This document shows positions 48,274 to 62,216 of a DNA stretch of 64,000 bases, in pieces. The notes beneath the pieces are model-generated. The model saw nothing but the letters and a program-made list of their open reading frames with translations. It made no database searches and had not been told where the DNA came from. The stretch is from Thunnus maccoyii (Eukaryota > Chordata > Actinopteri > Scombriformes > Scombridae), in the NCBI RefSeq assembly GCF_910596095.1, contig NC_056550.1, positions 21,758,001 to 21,822,000 on the forward strand, in the 5' to 3' direction. The first letter of the stretch is position 1; every line of letters starts with the position of its first letter. A program made the position numbers and the translations under genes.

Positions 48274-50519
48274 CAGCAGCTCTTGCTCATAGACCAGTGC
48301 TTCCCCACCAGCGATGCCTCTGGCTGCACACTCTTGGAGAGAGAGAGAGGAGAGCAATGAGAAAGAGAGGGAGGGAGAGGGGGAGAGGGTTCAGCGGAGT
48401 GGCTGAAGCTCATGTTTCATTAATAGGGCATATCATGCTCTGTGTGTGTGTGTGTGTGTGTGTGCGTGCATGGGGGGTATGCAGGGTCACAGTTGACTTT
48501 AATTAGAGGGAGAATGTGTTAAACAAATGTAGGACAATCACTGATTCACAGGAGCAGCATAGCGTCCATATTAGTCTACCTTTAATCAGCGCTGATCAGG
48601 GGCAGAGCACACTGGGCGAGCTGATCCCCGCTAATGGTATGAGACACTGAAGAAGACTGATGAGTCAGTAGCCTGTTTGAAGCATCAGTCATCGTTACGG
48701 ACCGAGCGCTGAATCACAGTCAGACCTACGTCTCCTGGTATTATATCCCACCTGTCATTACTGTCTCTCTGTCTGCAGAACTTACTGTTGAGCCTTCACC
48801 CTGCTACTGACCAACAGTTACACAAGAATAAATTAAGCCTGCAGAAAAAGCGGATGTGATACAGTGATAAAGACACCAAAATCTAGCATATCAGTGCTAC
48901 ATGCTAACATTTGCATGCACATTCTTAAGAGAACTTGAATTTGTGAATGTATGAATGACAAGACATGACATGACATGAACGCGGCTTGCGTTTCGCAGTG
49001 TTTTTTATTAGAATAATGCTTGTGTTTATAAATTCTTTGAAATGTACTATTTTGATCAATATTAGGGAAACAACCATGTAGTCATTTATATCCATGTAAT
49101 CTCTCAGCTTCTAGGCAGTTGGTTATTGTTATATTCTCCATATTTTATCATTAGTCTTAGAAAACGTGTCAACTTGTTTGCATTTTAGACTTCTATTATT
49201 CTACAAGATCTTCAATCAAACTGGATGGATCCAAGACAACCCTCCAGTTCAGTGTGCAAGCATCTTACTGCTTGAAGTGTTTATGCAGCAGAACAGACAA
49301 TCCACTGGACACATGAGTGATGGTGTTTATGTTCTCTTTCCCTCTTAAAAGCAAAGTTGACAAGTGGTTCCAATCTCACCCAAAAACTTGGTTTATCCTT
49401 CCGACGGCTCTCTGTTGCTTCGTCACTCCTTAATCCCTGATTAACGTGCTCGCATAGCTGGAAGGAAAGAGGTACCATGTCTTCTGCATGCTTTGTTTTG
49501 AAGTGATGAGTGAGATGAAAAGACAGTCGGCGCTTCCCCGGTTAAGGTTGTCTATTTCGCTTCTTATTGGACTGTGTGCACATTGATGCGCCGCAGCCTC
49601 GAGCTTTGTGTGCGTCTCTGAGAAGAAAACTGTCTTGCATTTGTCTCTCCTTTATGAACTGGAATAGTGGGGGGATGTAAAACAGGAAAGAGATGATAAA
49701 CTTCAACCCCACCCCTGTGCCATCTGTAAACAACATGTGACAGCATTATAAATAGCTTTTTGTCTCTATTTCTCTCTCTCTGTCTGCTTAAACTGTATAT
49801 TTATTTGTGCGTATGTGGCAGCGTGACGTGGAAGACAGATTCTCGCACTGTATTTGTTCATGTGTGGGTGAAGTAGAAAGGGTAATGGTATGTTGTACTC
49901 ACAGCTGAAGAAATAATTCTTTATGCTTCTGTCAGCCAGCATCAGTGACAGATCCGTGTATGTGAGCGTACGTGTGTTTTAGCAACCTGTGATTACCTGC
50001 TATTCTTAGAACAGCTAATTATTTAATCAGCTCTATTTTTTGCAATTGGATTCCCTTGACAGGTGCTTTTGTCATTATTTGCTTTGCTTCGATAATCGCT
50101 CGCTTCCTCCCACCAGAAACAGAAAATGTGAAAATTGCATACTTATAAAAAGAAACACAGAGGAAGAGAGCCTCTATGTGTGTGTGTGTGTGTGTGTGTT
50201 GTGGGTATGTATGTATGGGTGGGGGCTGAGCGAGGCTGCTCAGGATTCAGGGAAGGAGATGGTGAATGTATATGTGGCTATTCCACCCGTGTACAGCTCT
50301 CTTTTATAACTGTAATTTATATTGTTGTAGTTTAAATGACTGTTATTAGTGCAAATGAGGGATTAGATTAAGGGATCATTTAAAACCTTCTGTTTATGAT
50401 ACATATTCTGTAGAAAGCAGCGGCTTAATGCTTATTAGTTCCAGCTTTTACCAAATGTCGGTTCTGATTCTTTCCATAATTTTTTTTAAAGAGAAAACCA
50501 TTTTATTTTCAGCAGCTTT
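47432..50519. other. Intergenic, with microsatellites, no gene
   Basis: Holds a (GT)n run at about 48222-48270, another at 48441-48464, GA-rich patches at 48337-48390 and a GT run at 50176-50198. No exon or transposon protein recognised. Confidence 0.5.
48222..48270 (+). repeat. (GT)n microsatellite
   Basis: About 24 GT units, followed after about 70 bases by a GA-rich stretch. Confidence 0.9.
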
Positions 50520-51325
50520 AGACCACCATAAACATCATCATTGGTCACAGATGAGAAGGTTTATCTTATATGTAGTAAAGCTGTAATCCGTTAAGTTATT
50601 TTTGTGCAGTGATCACATTTCACTGTCTTAGCTTAGCCACACTTTTATATGTTTGTTCTGAGTTAGTCAAATAAAGTGGATATCTTCCACAGTTACAGTC
50701 TTTGTAGTATAAAATTTCCTCTTTGTGTCTCGACAGACAGTGTTTTCCTGTTCATCTGCAGTGGAAGGATTGTAACAAAAAGAGGGAATTTGGCACTAAA
50801 AAGACAGTAACTTTGAAAGATATTGACTTGATTTGACTAATTTGGATGACTGAAATATCATATTAGCTTAAAATAAGCTTTTCAATCAATTTTTGCACAG
50901 AAGGAGGGCTGTGGATTTGGTCTCCCATCACTTACATTGAAAACGCTATATGAAGTCTATGATTTCTAATGGTCAGTATGGACAGGAGGAATGATTACAG
51001 CAAGAAAAACATGCTTCATTGTTCCTTTGGGCTCCTGACTGTGGTTTTAGGACAGACTTGAAAAACCTTTAAAGCATTTGAGTGTGCTCAAGCTATCACG
51101 CCTCACCTCACTTAGCTTTTACTCCGGCTGATTGTGTCATGAATGTTTAAACAGTCTGAAAGGGACAGTTTTGACCCCCGCCTTGTTGCTTTCCTGCCTC
51201 CAGTCAAAGTTAATTCTGTGTATCCATGACACGTGCATTTAAATCAACTACTGAACAAATGGCAGCAGAGAGGCAGCAGGTTACACAGTGTATTTTTATT
51301 CATCCTATCAACCTATCCTTTAACA
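50520..51325 (+). repeat. Second copy of the palindromic dispersed repeat
   Basis: Matches 41880-42240 and 42825-43030 closely over long runs (e.g. TTGGCACTAAAAAGACAGTA, GAACAAATGGCAGCAGAGAG) and ends in AACCTATCCTTTAA. It has a single internal palindrome (about 50660-50840), where the copy at 41172 has two, and lacks the nested MITE. Confidence 0.75.
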
Positions 51326-51452
51326 AATCTCCAATTCTAATTCAGTTAAGAACTGGATACTCAACCATAAGAGAGATATCAAACTGCTAGACTGCTGAAG
51401 TTTGCAAAAAGGACCACTTCTGCCAGATTATGTCATATCATGTCATATGCGT

Positions 51453-51492
51453 TAACATATATTTCATAGCTGGAACTGTGAAATATATGTTA
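51453..51492. repeat. Perfect 14-bp stem-loop
   Basis: TAACATATATTTCA, a 12-base loop TAGCTGGAACTG, then TGAAATATATGTTA. It lies just beyond the palindromic repeat in otherwise featureless DNA. Function unknown; it may be a residue of a transposon tip. Confidence 0.6.
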
Positions 51493-54400
51493 GCAGTAAT
51501 CAAGTACTCAGAAGGTGAACAGAATGATGAATGAGTCCCTTTGAAGCCAGAGAATCTCAGCTGCTGTGGACCGAGAAAAGGCTGAATCCGTCAGGGTCAG
51601 TGCGATACTTCTGTCCTGTCTGTAGCCTCATGTAATGAAACCTGTGAAATATGGGGAAAACAAGATTACAACCATTCATCCAGTTCTACGTCTTTGAGGA
51701 AAAGACTTGTCAAAAAATGATGGTTTGAGATTGGCTGTTTCACCTTGACGGTCAATAGCTCTGAAGTAAGTTTCTTTTCTATTTACTCTCAATTAATGCT
51801 ACAAGTTTTTTGCCACCCGCTTAAGACACGTTATATCTAATGCAACTGACACACTGAAACAATTAGATTGCCACCGAAAATCAATTTGAACTGTTGAGCT
51901 GCTCACAGCGTGATGATGTTCAGCTGTATAGTGAGATATTGGCTCACAGCTGTCAAGCAAAACTACATCTAGTTTGTTCTTGCTTCTCATATTGTGTTTC
52001 CTAGTCCACACCCAAACCACACTGGACCCTACAGAACAAACAGCTCAGTCACGTCAGTTCAACAATGGTAATGAATCTGTAAAAAAAAACAAAAAAAAAC
52101 AAACAGTTTGATGTTCATGTTGTCTACAAAGAGCCACATGGCTGAGAGATAAAAGACAAGGAACACAATGCACTGTGCAGCAGCTGTTGCTCTTTCTATC
52201 TCTTTCTCTTTTCTCTCTCTCTCTCTCTCTCTCCTTTTGTCATTCTCTGTCTGTTCACCTGGACCGGGACAGAAGGCGCAGAGGCTGTTAGTCCTGACAC
52301 TTGCTTGGAGGCACCATGAAAGGTCATGAGACGTAATAATAACAGCGGGGGACATTCTGAATAATGATAGTGGACATTTATTATACAGGAGCACAAGCAA
52401 ACCCCTGCAGGGTCTTTGCAGGGTCGGCTGGATATGACGCTGTGCCAGATTTCAGAAATAAACACATTTACACCAGGCCTTAATTGTCACCCTCCTGCCG
52501 CTTTACTACCTCAGAAACTCAACGTTAAGGCCAAGCCGGCACAGCCAGCAGAAATGAGGCATTATTAATAGGCAATTTCACTTTCAACAGCTTCCCCACC
52601 TCCTTAGATTTTTCTCCGTAACCCAATTAGGTGAGACCAGTGTAGCCTCCTTACAATAACTTTAATCATAAGTAATGTCAAAACAGGAGCTGGAAGAAGA
52701 GGAAAGGAAACAGACAGTCATTCCGTTGTTTGCTTCTCTCTGGCGTAACTCAGAGCCAGACTGATGCAAGTGAGAGAGAGCGATCAGCAGGGGAGGCATT
52801 CACAGAAAGTGATAGGGGCGAGAAGGACAGACAGAGAGAGAGCCTGAGCCAGAAGATTAAGAGAGACAGTGAAAGACAGGGGAGAGTGTGAGGGTCTGCG
52901 TCGACGTCTGTGAAGTGACAGTAAGGAGAAAGGCAGGGAGTGATCGAGAGAGGCAGATCAAGCCAGAAAAATGAAATGAGAGGATTAGAGGAAGGAGCGA
53001 AAGATGTGACTGTTCAATAACGCTCTCCCACACTGGCAAAGTTTCATCAGCTCGAGAGGACTTGACGTGCTCTGAGTCACAGCAGATGGGCAGCACTGTC
53101 AAGTGATAATAGAGGTATGTAGCAGCCACTTTTGATAGTGAAACTTAAAACATCGACCGACTCAAGATCCCCTCTGTCAGGACACGACTATGGTTTTGTT
53201 AGCTGGTGTCAGCTTTGATCCAAAAATCAGCCGTTGAACACAGTGACCAGCAAAGAAAGTGAACATTTCAGCCAAAAATCTAAGTGTTGCAATTGTTTGT
53301 CTACTGTAATGTCAGAACACCAGCAAGTTAGCAAGTACAGCTCCATGTCAGAATGTGAAACAGCTGTTCAGAGCTCCAAAAGGTCCAAAAACAATAACTG
53401 GAAACAACATCAGCCAACAGCATAATCAAAGTATTTCAAAGCCAAGTTTGCTGTCTTTTTTTTTACTGCATCGTGCAATAGTAGCTGCTAAAAAGCATTA
53501 AATTGTCAAAAAGTAGAAATAAATGTACACTAATGCAGTCTAGCAAAAACACAAGGAAAAGCACCACCTGTCAAGAAACTATTCTGAAACTGTCATTGAT
53601 GGGGAGAGGAGTGAGTACATGTAGATTTTTTAAAAAGAGACTAAACATTTTAAGTTTGAGCTTGTTTTAAGTCAGTGTCAGTTTGTGTGATGACTTCACT
53701 GAAGCCTTAATGTGAAAATGGGGTTGAGTTGTAATTTCTGTCAACAGAGAACAAAGACAGAGTTCAATTATGCTTTCACAAACAGCTTGTGGAAAAGTCA
53801 GACATAAATATACATTTCTAAAAGAAGAATTAGTTGATTTTCTTGAACTCCTCTTGCGGGCTGCAGCTCAACCCGTAAATACAACATATCACCTCAGGTG
53901 AACGTGTTAGCAAACCGTTGCCTATTTACATTCACAACATTTGCAATCACTTTTGCTTTAGCTCTTAGCATTCAGCACTGTTAAATTGATAAATGCTCCA
54001 CTACATACACCAGCTAGTTGCTAACTTTATCTATTTGGTGCAATGTAGGTAGCATGGGTTTATATGCAACACCTTGCACATCATTTGACCCATTGTTAAT
54101 AAGAAAATATGGATTAGTGCTACTGAAAACACAAATGTTTAGCTTTAGAATTCTTGACTTATGCTACATGACGTATAAAAGTGGGAAATATTACATTTCT
54201 GCACTTTTTTGGCTATTGAGAGAAGTCTCACCTGTTCAGCTAACACTCAGCTAACTTGCTGTGCTAATGACAAACAATTTTTGCTATTGAGTGAATGGAC
54301 ATTTTCATTTTTGGTGTAAATCAAAACCAAAAAAATAAAACCAAATCACTCTTGGTTTTCTGGATTTGTTTTCTTTGTTTGTTGTCACTACCTTGTCTCT

Positions 54401-56250
54401 GGTTTATGTATCTGTGTGTGATTAAACAAAAAAGTCTGAATAACTCTCCCTCCAGCAGCGTATTACGTGCTATTTATACTGATACTGTGTTTTGAGCATC
54501 ATTTTGGCATTCCTCTGTGCACAGCAGTGTGTTTGTGGACGGATGGTGCATTATGCATGGAGGCCACTGAAACTGGCCATTAAAGCGGTTTATTTAGGAG
54601 CTCCCTGCCATGTTTGGGCTAAATAGGCTGCGAGAATATGATTACAGATAGACAGAATAAACCAAAAGCTACATGCCTCCTGTTATATAGATGTACGTGA
54701 GCAGCATACACACATGCAATCATGCACTATATTCTTTTAAGAGTATTTTCAATGTGCCTGTGTGGATAACAGGATGTGACAGGCTAGATATACATGAATA
54801 GCAGAGAATGTTTTGCAAAGATCTTTTATTGAGGTATGTGGCCAACCAATGACTTTGGACATCCAAACACATACTTTTAAAATTTAACATACTTTGAAAT
54901 CTGAAAGGTGTGAACATGTGACATAAAACTAGGCGTAATGCAAGATAACAAAGTGTTTACATTAGTAAAATCATAAATCCAGTTCTGCTCAGATACCATT
55001 TTTTCCCCAGCTCTGACGTATTGTTGATGCTGCTGTTGTAATTCTCAGTTTTTTCAGTTTTTTTTTTGTTTTGTTTTACTTAAGGAACATCTGAAGATCT
55101 CCATGGTGAAGTGAAGTGAAGTTGCAGGTAAAGTATATTCAAATATGACAGCAATCACATGTATGAAGGCGATACCTCAACGAAACTTATTCAGATGACA
55201 CAAAATGAAGTGCTATTGTTGTTATTACACAAAGAAAAGCTTATTTGTCACAGTCTCTAAAGGCTTTCACATATATTGAAATGTAGACTAAAAGGATTAT
55301 ATTAGCTCGATCTCTGAGCTCTCAAAGAAGACAGATGAGTGAAATTATCTCATAATTTGCAGTGATGCCGTTCTCCTGCTGCTTTCTGTCCTTCAATTTT
55401 ACATATTTGTTATGTTTGTGATGTCCTCCTCTCTGGAACACTTTTAAAGAAATGTATCAACTTTATTAAATAAGCAATGAATGTATGAATCGATCGAAGT
55501 CTAAACCATCAAAAGTGTACCTAGATACAAGAAAAAAGTGGCTTCGCTTTATGTCAGAAGCGACCAGTCACATCAATACCAGAGGACAGGAGAGGCCAAA
55601 CAGGGTGCGGAAGATGGAGAGAGATGAAGACAGGCTGACATTTGATCAATGATGACTCGTGCACCCGTGGGTACAACACTACCTGCATGCACACACTGAC
55701 TCATAATGGTTCAGCACTCGTGTCATTCCTCTCTCTGCTCCGTCTCACTGCACCTCCTCCTCCTCCTCTTACTCCTCCACTTCCCTCTCTCTTTCCCTGC
55801 GTTCCTCCTCCAAGCTGTCAGTGAAACTTAGACTCCTTGTCATGGTCAGAAAGATCCCCCATTGTGTTGTTTTTTCTGGCAGACTGGCTGCAGTTTATAT
55901 TCAGCTGTTAGAGCACTAGGAACGGCATGTTAAAATGCTGTGCAACGCTTGCAACACCCGCTACGGCTCTTCAACAGGTCTCTGCTGTAACAAACAGTTT
56001 TATGCCTGCAGAGCTCATGTCATGTGAACACAGGCAACCAGCTCCTGCCACTCGTAACTGCTACACTTGGAAGATGTTGACACTCTGTTTGTGCTCGCAA
56101 GAACCAGCCAAATCAAGGAGGACCACCCTCCCAGTTTTCCTAGAGAGACTGGTTTCATCATCTTTGCTTAAAAAACAGTAAGACAACAAAACATAGACTC
56201 TTGACAATTGCTGCTTTTTCTTAGCAGTCAACATGAGACATTACACCAAC
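51493..56250. other. Intergenic desert before stac2, nothing gene-like
   Basis: Contains a (CT)n run at about 52203-52234, purine-rich stretches around 52690-52960, and a T-rich tract near 55050. No exon, conserved frame or complete repeat recognised. Confidence 0.45.
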
Positions 56251-56251
56251 A

Positions 56252-57244
56252 TTTATTAAGCCATGGATATGTCATTAACCAAAACAAAAAGGACAGGATC
56301 TTTTTTTTTTTCAAATTTTCCACCAGTTGATTTATGCTTTCTTACCACAAATTAAAAGATGCATTTTTTTTTTTGCTCTATATTTTCATTGTTATTTTAT
56401 ACTAAAAAAGTCAGGGGAAAAAGTTTCGGAGTTTCCTGTGAAAAGAAATCATCACAGCCTCCAATATTCCTTTGAAAATCTTCTCATTTCTGCACAGAAG
56501 TTGGCGCGTGCAGTTATTACTCAGCCTGACGCTGCTGAGGATTTTCGTATCGCGTGTGTACCCCCTTTCATCTGATTCTCTTGTCTTTCTGAATGGCAGT
56601 CGCTTTCTATGGCTGGCAGTGGTCGTCCTTGGCGAGTGCCTCATGTTGTCTGTACCAGTCTGCACAAAGCTGATATCAGTCCCCAGGACAGAGACTCTGA
56701 CATGAGCAGATAGGTATGAGACACATGGAGTGGGTAGAAACAAGAAAAGGACACTGACAGAGGCATCATGTTATCATGACAGGACTCAGCCTCCTCCCAA
56801 GTTGGTAGACAAGACATTTTTTTGATGAGGAAAAACAAAATCTGAACCGGCATCCAGCAAACATATTTAAAGCATTTTTGACTTAGATAGAAACATACAT
56901 TTTTGTATTTGAAAGATAAACCTACAGGAACACTAGGATGCTGAAAAACATCTCCCTTCTAAGAGCAGGACTACTGTATAACTGCACACTCTACTGAAGA
57001 CTTACAGTAAACCAATTCAACTGGAAACCATGTTTTCATTGTGGGAACCCAACTGGGCTGTGGTTCCAGCTCTTTGCGGGTGTGTGTCCAGTTTATCTGT
57101 GTTTGGTTTAAGTCAGTCAGGACTGGTTGGAGAGGCTGCGGCTGAGGGGAGGTAAGGGGGGGAGGGGTTGATGGTGATAGTTTGAAGATGGGTGCGTCCC
57201 AGGAGGGAGAGGAAGAGGAAGGATGGTGATGTGCGCGCAGAGGT
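56252..57244 (-). other. stac2: Probable stac2 3' UTR
   Basis: Downstream of the stac2 stop on the minus strand. The reverse complement of TTTATT at 56252-56257 provides an AATAAA at about 990 bases from the stop. The extent is inference. Confidence 0.4.
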
Positions 57245-60200
57245 TCAGATCTCCTCGATGGAGTCGGCCGGGACAAGCCCTCTCTTCTTCCCGCTGCTCA
57301 GCTTCAGGAACACCTCGCCGTCTTCTCGCTTCCCCACACAGATCTAAGAGACAAAGAGAGAGAAACTGAGTCGCTCTGTTTTCTTTTTTTTCAAGTTTTG
57401 TCAGAAAAATATGTGAAAAAGTGCCATTTTTTTTTATTGTATTCCTGCGACCTTGCAGAAGATAAAGCAATCACAGGAAATAGATAGATGGATGAAATCC
57501 TGTCATTACATACTGAGTAGAGTGACTTCCACTTCCCAAAATGAAAAAATGAAAACAAAAACATTAGAATAAGTCAGAGTGATAATATTCTGGTACCTGG
57601 GATTCCCTCACGGCCATGTGTCCTCTATCTCGGTTGCCGGAAGCGCCCTGGACGACTCGCCACACTCTCTCTCCAGGCCTGACCCTCTGCACAAAGTTGG
57701 CAGGGAAGAAGCCGACTCTGTCACCGCTCTTACCCTGAAGAAGAAATGTGCACAGTACAGTTATTAACATTTGGAATTTATCTGGTTGCCGTCATGACTA
57801 TTACTGAACATGCTACAGCATCAACTTCGACTTCTCAGGTCTCATATTTAAACATTGTGTTATTCTTCGGGTGCAGCAACACTTCTATGTTGCGTCTGTC
57901 TGGTTTTGTATAATTTTTCAGTGGGCGTTGGCTGTTTTTTGTATACAGATGATGATTAGTCTATTTCCACTGGATGAACATGTTTTTTTTTTGACAAGCA
58001 GAAGTCCATAGAGGCCAAATGTTCAGTTGTTATCATCTATTTAGTGTTTCATTATTAAACCAAAGAGGCATTTTTGTAGCCATCCCTGTCATGAATAGTA
58101 ATGAGAGAAACACAAACACTTCCAAACTCTTAGTCACTTCTCTGTCTGCACAGTGATAAAATAATGGCAGGACACTGCTCTAGCATCACTCAAATCAAGG
58201 TAATAATTGTTTTGCAAACAAGTGAAATTGTTTCGCCTGAATGTCAGATATAATAGTTACCTGGATGTAACTCCAGTTCTAGGAGTTCGTGCGGAGCCTC
58301 ACAACAGACGTTGCTATTAGTTTACACCTACGAGACTCCACCTCAGGACCCGTGAAAGGATCTTTGCACTCACCGCCCAATCAGGAGGTAGCAACCACGC
58401 AGCATCCTCCCACTATAAGACTCCAGCGTCTACACTGCTCGTCTCCCTTTGAAGCTCAGCAACACTTGACTGGGGCCAGCTGGGCTTCTAGTTAGAGGGC
58501 TCCGCACGTACTCATAGAACTGGAGTTACATCCAGATAACTACTATTTCTACTTTGTACGTGCTCTGCCCTCTAACAGGCTTAGCTAGCATTTTTTTTTT
58601 TTCCTTTTTAATTTAGTGCAGGATAAGTAATTAACATAAATTGATTCCAAGGTAAATAATTAACATAAAAACACATATGACACAGGAGAGTGCAAACGGG
58701 AGAAGCAACAGAACCAGACAGTAACCCGAAGCAAAACAACAAGAACAAATTAATAAGAAAATAAAATAAAATTTTGGCTTAATACTAGATGCACGTTTGG
58801 TGTGTAGGTGTGTTTTTTTGTGGGTAGGTGTTGTGTGTGTGCGTGTGTAAGGATATAGAGGGAAGAGAGCAGAAGGAACAAACAGAGAAGAGAGAGAAAA
58901 GGAAAGAAAAAAAAAGAAAGCTGCAGTGCTGTTGGGGGGCATCTCTGGTTGGGTCCCAGGGATGAAGAGGCACCAGGGGAAAACCAGGATGGGTCACAAC
59001 AGAATTTTTTGTTTCTTTTTTTTTCTCTCTACTCCTATCTAACCACATCTTTTTATAGTTTGTTTGCTTGTCTATCCGTACTCCCCTTTCTCTGCTCCTC
59101 CCCCTTCCTTGCTCTCATTTCTAACCCTGCTTTAGGTCACTCCCAGATCTGTAGGAGGTTGCTGGCCTGTTGCATTGTTCATTTGGGTCTGAGGAGCATT
59201 TAAAGGGGGATTTAACAGGGAATAGGCCCTCAGATACCAAACTGTCCAAACCAGTAAGGACCCTTGAGCCCCCTCAGCCACCTGGGTCCGGTAAGAGATG
59301 GTCCCATCATGCAGAGCTATCTTTTGGTTTTTGGGAAATTAAACTTGACAGAAGATAGGTAAATAAGTAAGCAAACCAGTCAGTAAATAAAATAAGTAAT
59401 AAATAAATTAATAAAAACAAAAATCTTCGTCATCCAATTAACGTGTAATAGCAAAAAATAATCACCATCTGTACAAAAATCATCATTGTACCATTAGAAA
59501 TAATCAGTGTAATCATTTTTAAGCATAATAGTAATTATCACCATCATCATCATCCCCAATCTCAACCTACCAATAATAATCTATGTAATAATAATACTAA
59601 TCAACAGCATAATCATCATCTTGTAAATTGTGCAATATTGCTAATAGTGTTCTGTTTAATAATAATAATCCCATCCTAATCCTCATCCTACCAGTCTGTG
59701 TAATAGCATTCATAACAACAAAAGGAAGAAACACGAACAGAATAAGAATAAGAAATATAGGAAAACAGAAAAAAAAGAAAAGAAAAGAGAGTATTGAAAG
59801 TTAAACGGTTTAGAGAAATGTGCGTGTGATAGAAAATTGGGTTAAGAAGTAAGAACACATTATGATAATAATGATGTTTCACAAGAGCAGTTCAGAGGGA
59901 AAGAGAGTAAAAAAAGAAAACTGAGGGAGGGATAGATTAGAGCGAGCTGGTGGGGTCTGAATGTGTGTATGTTTGTTGGGAGTATGTGTGTCAGATTAAA
60001 CATTTGTAGGGATCACGGTGTATGTGTAATGGCAGATATGTGTGTGTGAATGATGGTGTGCATGTTTATTGTTGATGGTGGACATGCAAAAAGAGGTGAA
60101 ATCGGTGTGGAAATTAAGAATTTAGTATATAGATAAATGGATTCCAGATCCAAGACAAAATCAGCGGTTTGTTTCTTAATGGAGGCAGATAATTTTACCA

Positions 60201-62168
60201 TTGATATGTATTCGATTAGTAGATTTTTTCAGAGTGTAATATTAATTGTGTTCCTTGATTTTGCTATTGGTTATAACTGAAGGCGAAGACCGTTAGGGTT
60301 GAGATGCACTCCCAGCTGGGCCAGTACTGACACTAGTTCCAACCCAGCCACAACCAAGAAACAGCAGAGAAGAAGAAGAACTTTGACAAATGTGAAGACA
60401 AAGTTGAAGACCAGGAGGCGGCCAATGAAAAGCGCCATAGAGGACACGACAGGGTTTGGGGGGCCGGGGATCTGACACCACCCTGTCTGTTCAGGTAGGC
60501 CACCACCGTGATGTTGTCTGACCTCACCATGATGAGCTTCCCACTCAGTTGTGAGGCATAATGGTGAAGCACCTTCTGCAGGTTGATGTGGCAGTGGGAG
60601 CTTAACCATGCGCCTCCCATGTTGGCCTGTAATGAAGAACACACCCCAGTTGCACCCCTTTATGAAAATGGCCAGGTGAGTCCCAAAACATCACGTCCCT
60701 CCACGCCAGAGTTCATGCTGTTTGCCCCAGCTCAGGTGCAGCCAAAGCTGCGCAAACCAATGTCGGAGGTTTCTCATAAATAGCAGCCCCAGGCACACCA
60801 TTGGGTGGGCTGCTGACATCATCCTGAGGAGTGACGTGACGCTCCCAGCCTGCACAGAGGCCGTGGATCTCATGTGTTAAGTCAGCCACTGTAACGCCTC
60901 CACATGCTCCTCTTACAGGTGTGCAGTCATGGTACGGGAGTCTAACTGCAGACCAAGGTAGGGCATCTGCTGGCTCGGCTGTAGGGAGCTTTTGGTAGGG
61001 TAGATGGAGAAGCCCAGCTGTGTGACGTGTGATCAGAGCTGTGTGGGATTCTGCCTCCTGACGTGATGCAGCAAGAATCAGCCAGTCTTCTATGTAGGTC
61101 AAGATTCTCACCCCCTTCTCCCTGAGCAGCGCCAGCACCATGTCCACACACTTGGAGAACGTGCGTGGGCATAGAGAGTACCTGAACAGGAGATGGCAAT
61201 ACTGGGAGATCCATCCTCCCACTGCAAAATGCAGGTACTTCCTGTAGTGGCAGTAAGGAGACGTTGACGTACGTGTCAGACAAATATATGGATGTAATCC
61301 AGTCACCTGGCTGGATACATACCAAATGCTGTCTGACTGTCAACATGTGGAATGGTCTCCGTGCAATGTGGCTGTTCAGGACATGCAGGTTCAGTATCGA
61401 TCTCATGCCCCCTGATTTCTTGGGAACCAGAAAATACAGGGAAAAGAAGCCCCTCCGCGCCTCCAGCTGGGGAACCGTCGATGCGGCCCCTTTTCGGGGG
61501 AGTGCGGCTATTTTCTCCTCCAAGGCTGCCCTCTTAGTGGGGATGGAGAGAGAGGTCTGAAGTATGCTGATAAAAGGAGGAGGTTGGCGGCAGAATGAGA
61601 TGGTGAAACTGAACTCGCATGCAATACGTTCTCAAGGTGGCTGAGTGAAAAAGGGATACAAGCAGCGTAGGCTCTTATAGTGGGAGATGCTGCATGGTTG
61701 CCACCTCCTAATTGGGTGGTGAGTGCAAAGATCTTTTCTCAGGTGCCGAACGGAGCCATGTAGAAGTAGTAAACCCAATAGTGAAGCGCATTAGAGGGTG
61801 GAGCACAAATGAAATAGAATCGTTTTCGACACATTTAAAGAAAAACATTAACAGCAGATTACGTCGATTATGACAATGTCTGCGTGTGCCTCATTATGCA
61901 GCAATATTTCCCTGTTTATCATCCTCTGCACCAGGTCGTAATGGGTTTAGTAAAGTGATTCATAAAATATACATTAATAATGAACACATGACACAAATAT
62001 TACAAACATACATAATTTAAAGGTTCCTCAGAATGGCAATGTTGATTTAGGGTGTTTAATGACTGCTGCTTCACTTCAGGCTACATAGGTTCTGGTAAAT
62101 ATACACCTACTGATAGAAGACAGACAGACTTTAGTTAAGACTGGGTGCAACTCCCTTTTTCTTTGACT

Positions 62169-62216
<48 letters not shown>

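Larger units (their letters stand above)
58261..61805 (-). mobile_element. DIRS-like tyrosine-recombinase retroelement, broken
   Basis: Lies in a stac2 intron. The right end carries two facing 37-bp arms (58261-58297 and 58499-58535, reverse complements with two mismatches). A further segment at 58347-58446 is the reverse complement of 61645-61745, at the element's other end. Minus-strand RT and RNase H remnants lie between. Inverted rather than direct terminal repeats plus this RT type indicate a DIRS element. The tyrosine recombinase region is absent and 58.54-60.47 kb is unlike a DIRS interior. No LTRs seen. Confidence 0.7.

Noticed and set aside
56971..57470. Proline/serine-rich minus-strand ORFs beside the last stac2 exon
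   Set aside because: They are other frames and UTR read through the true exon 57343-57245; no independent support.
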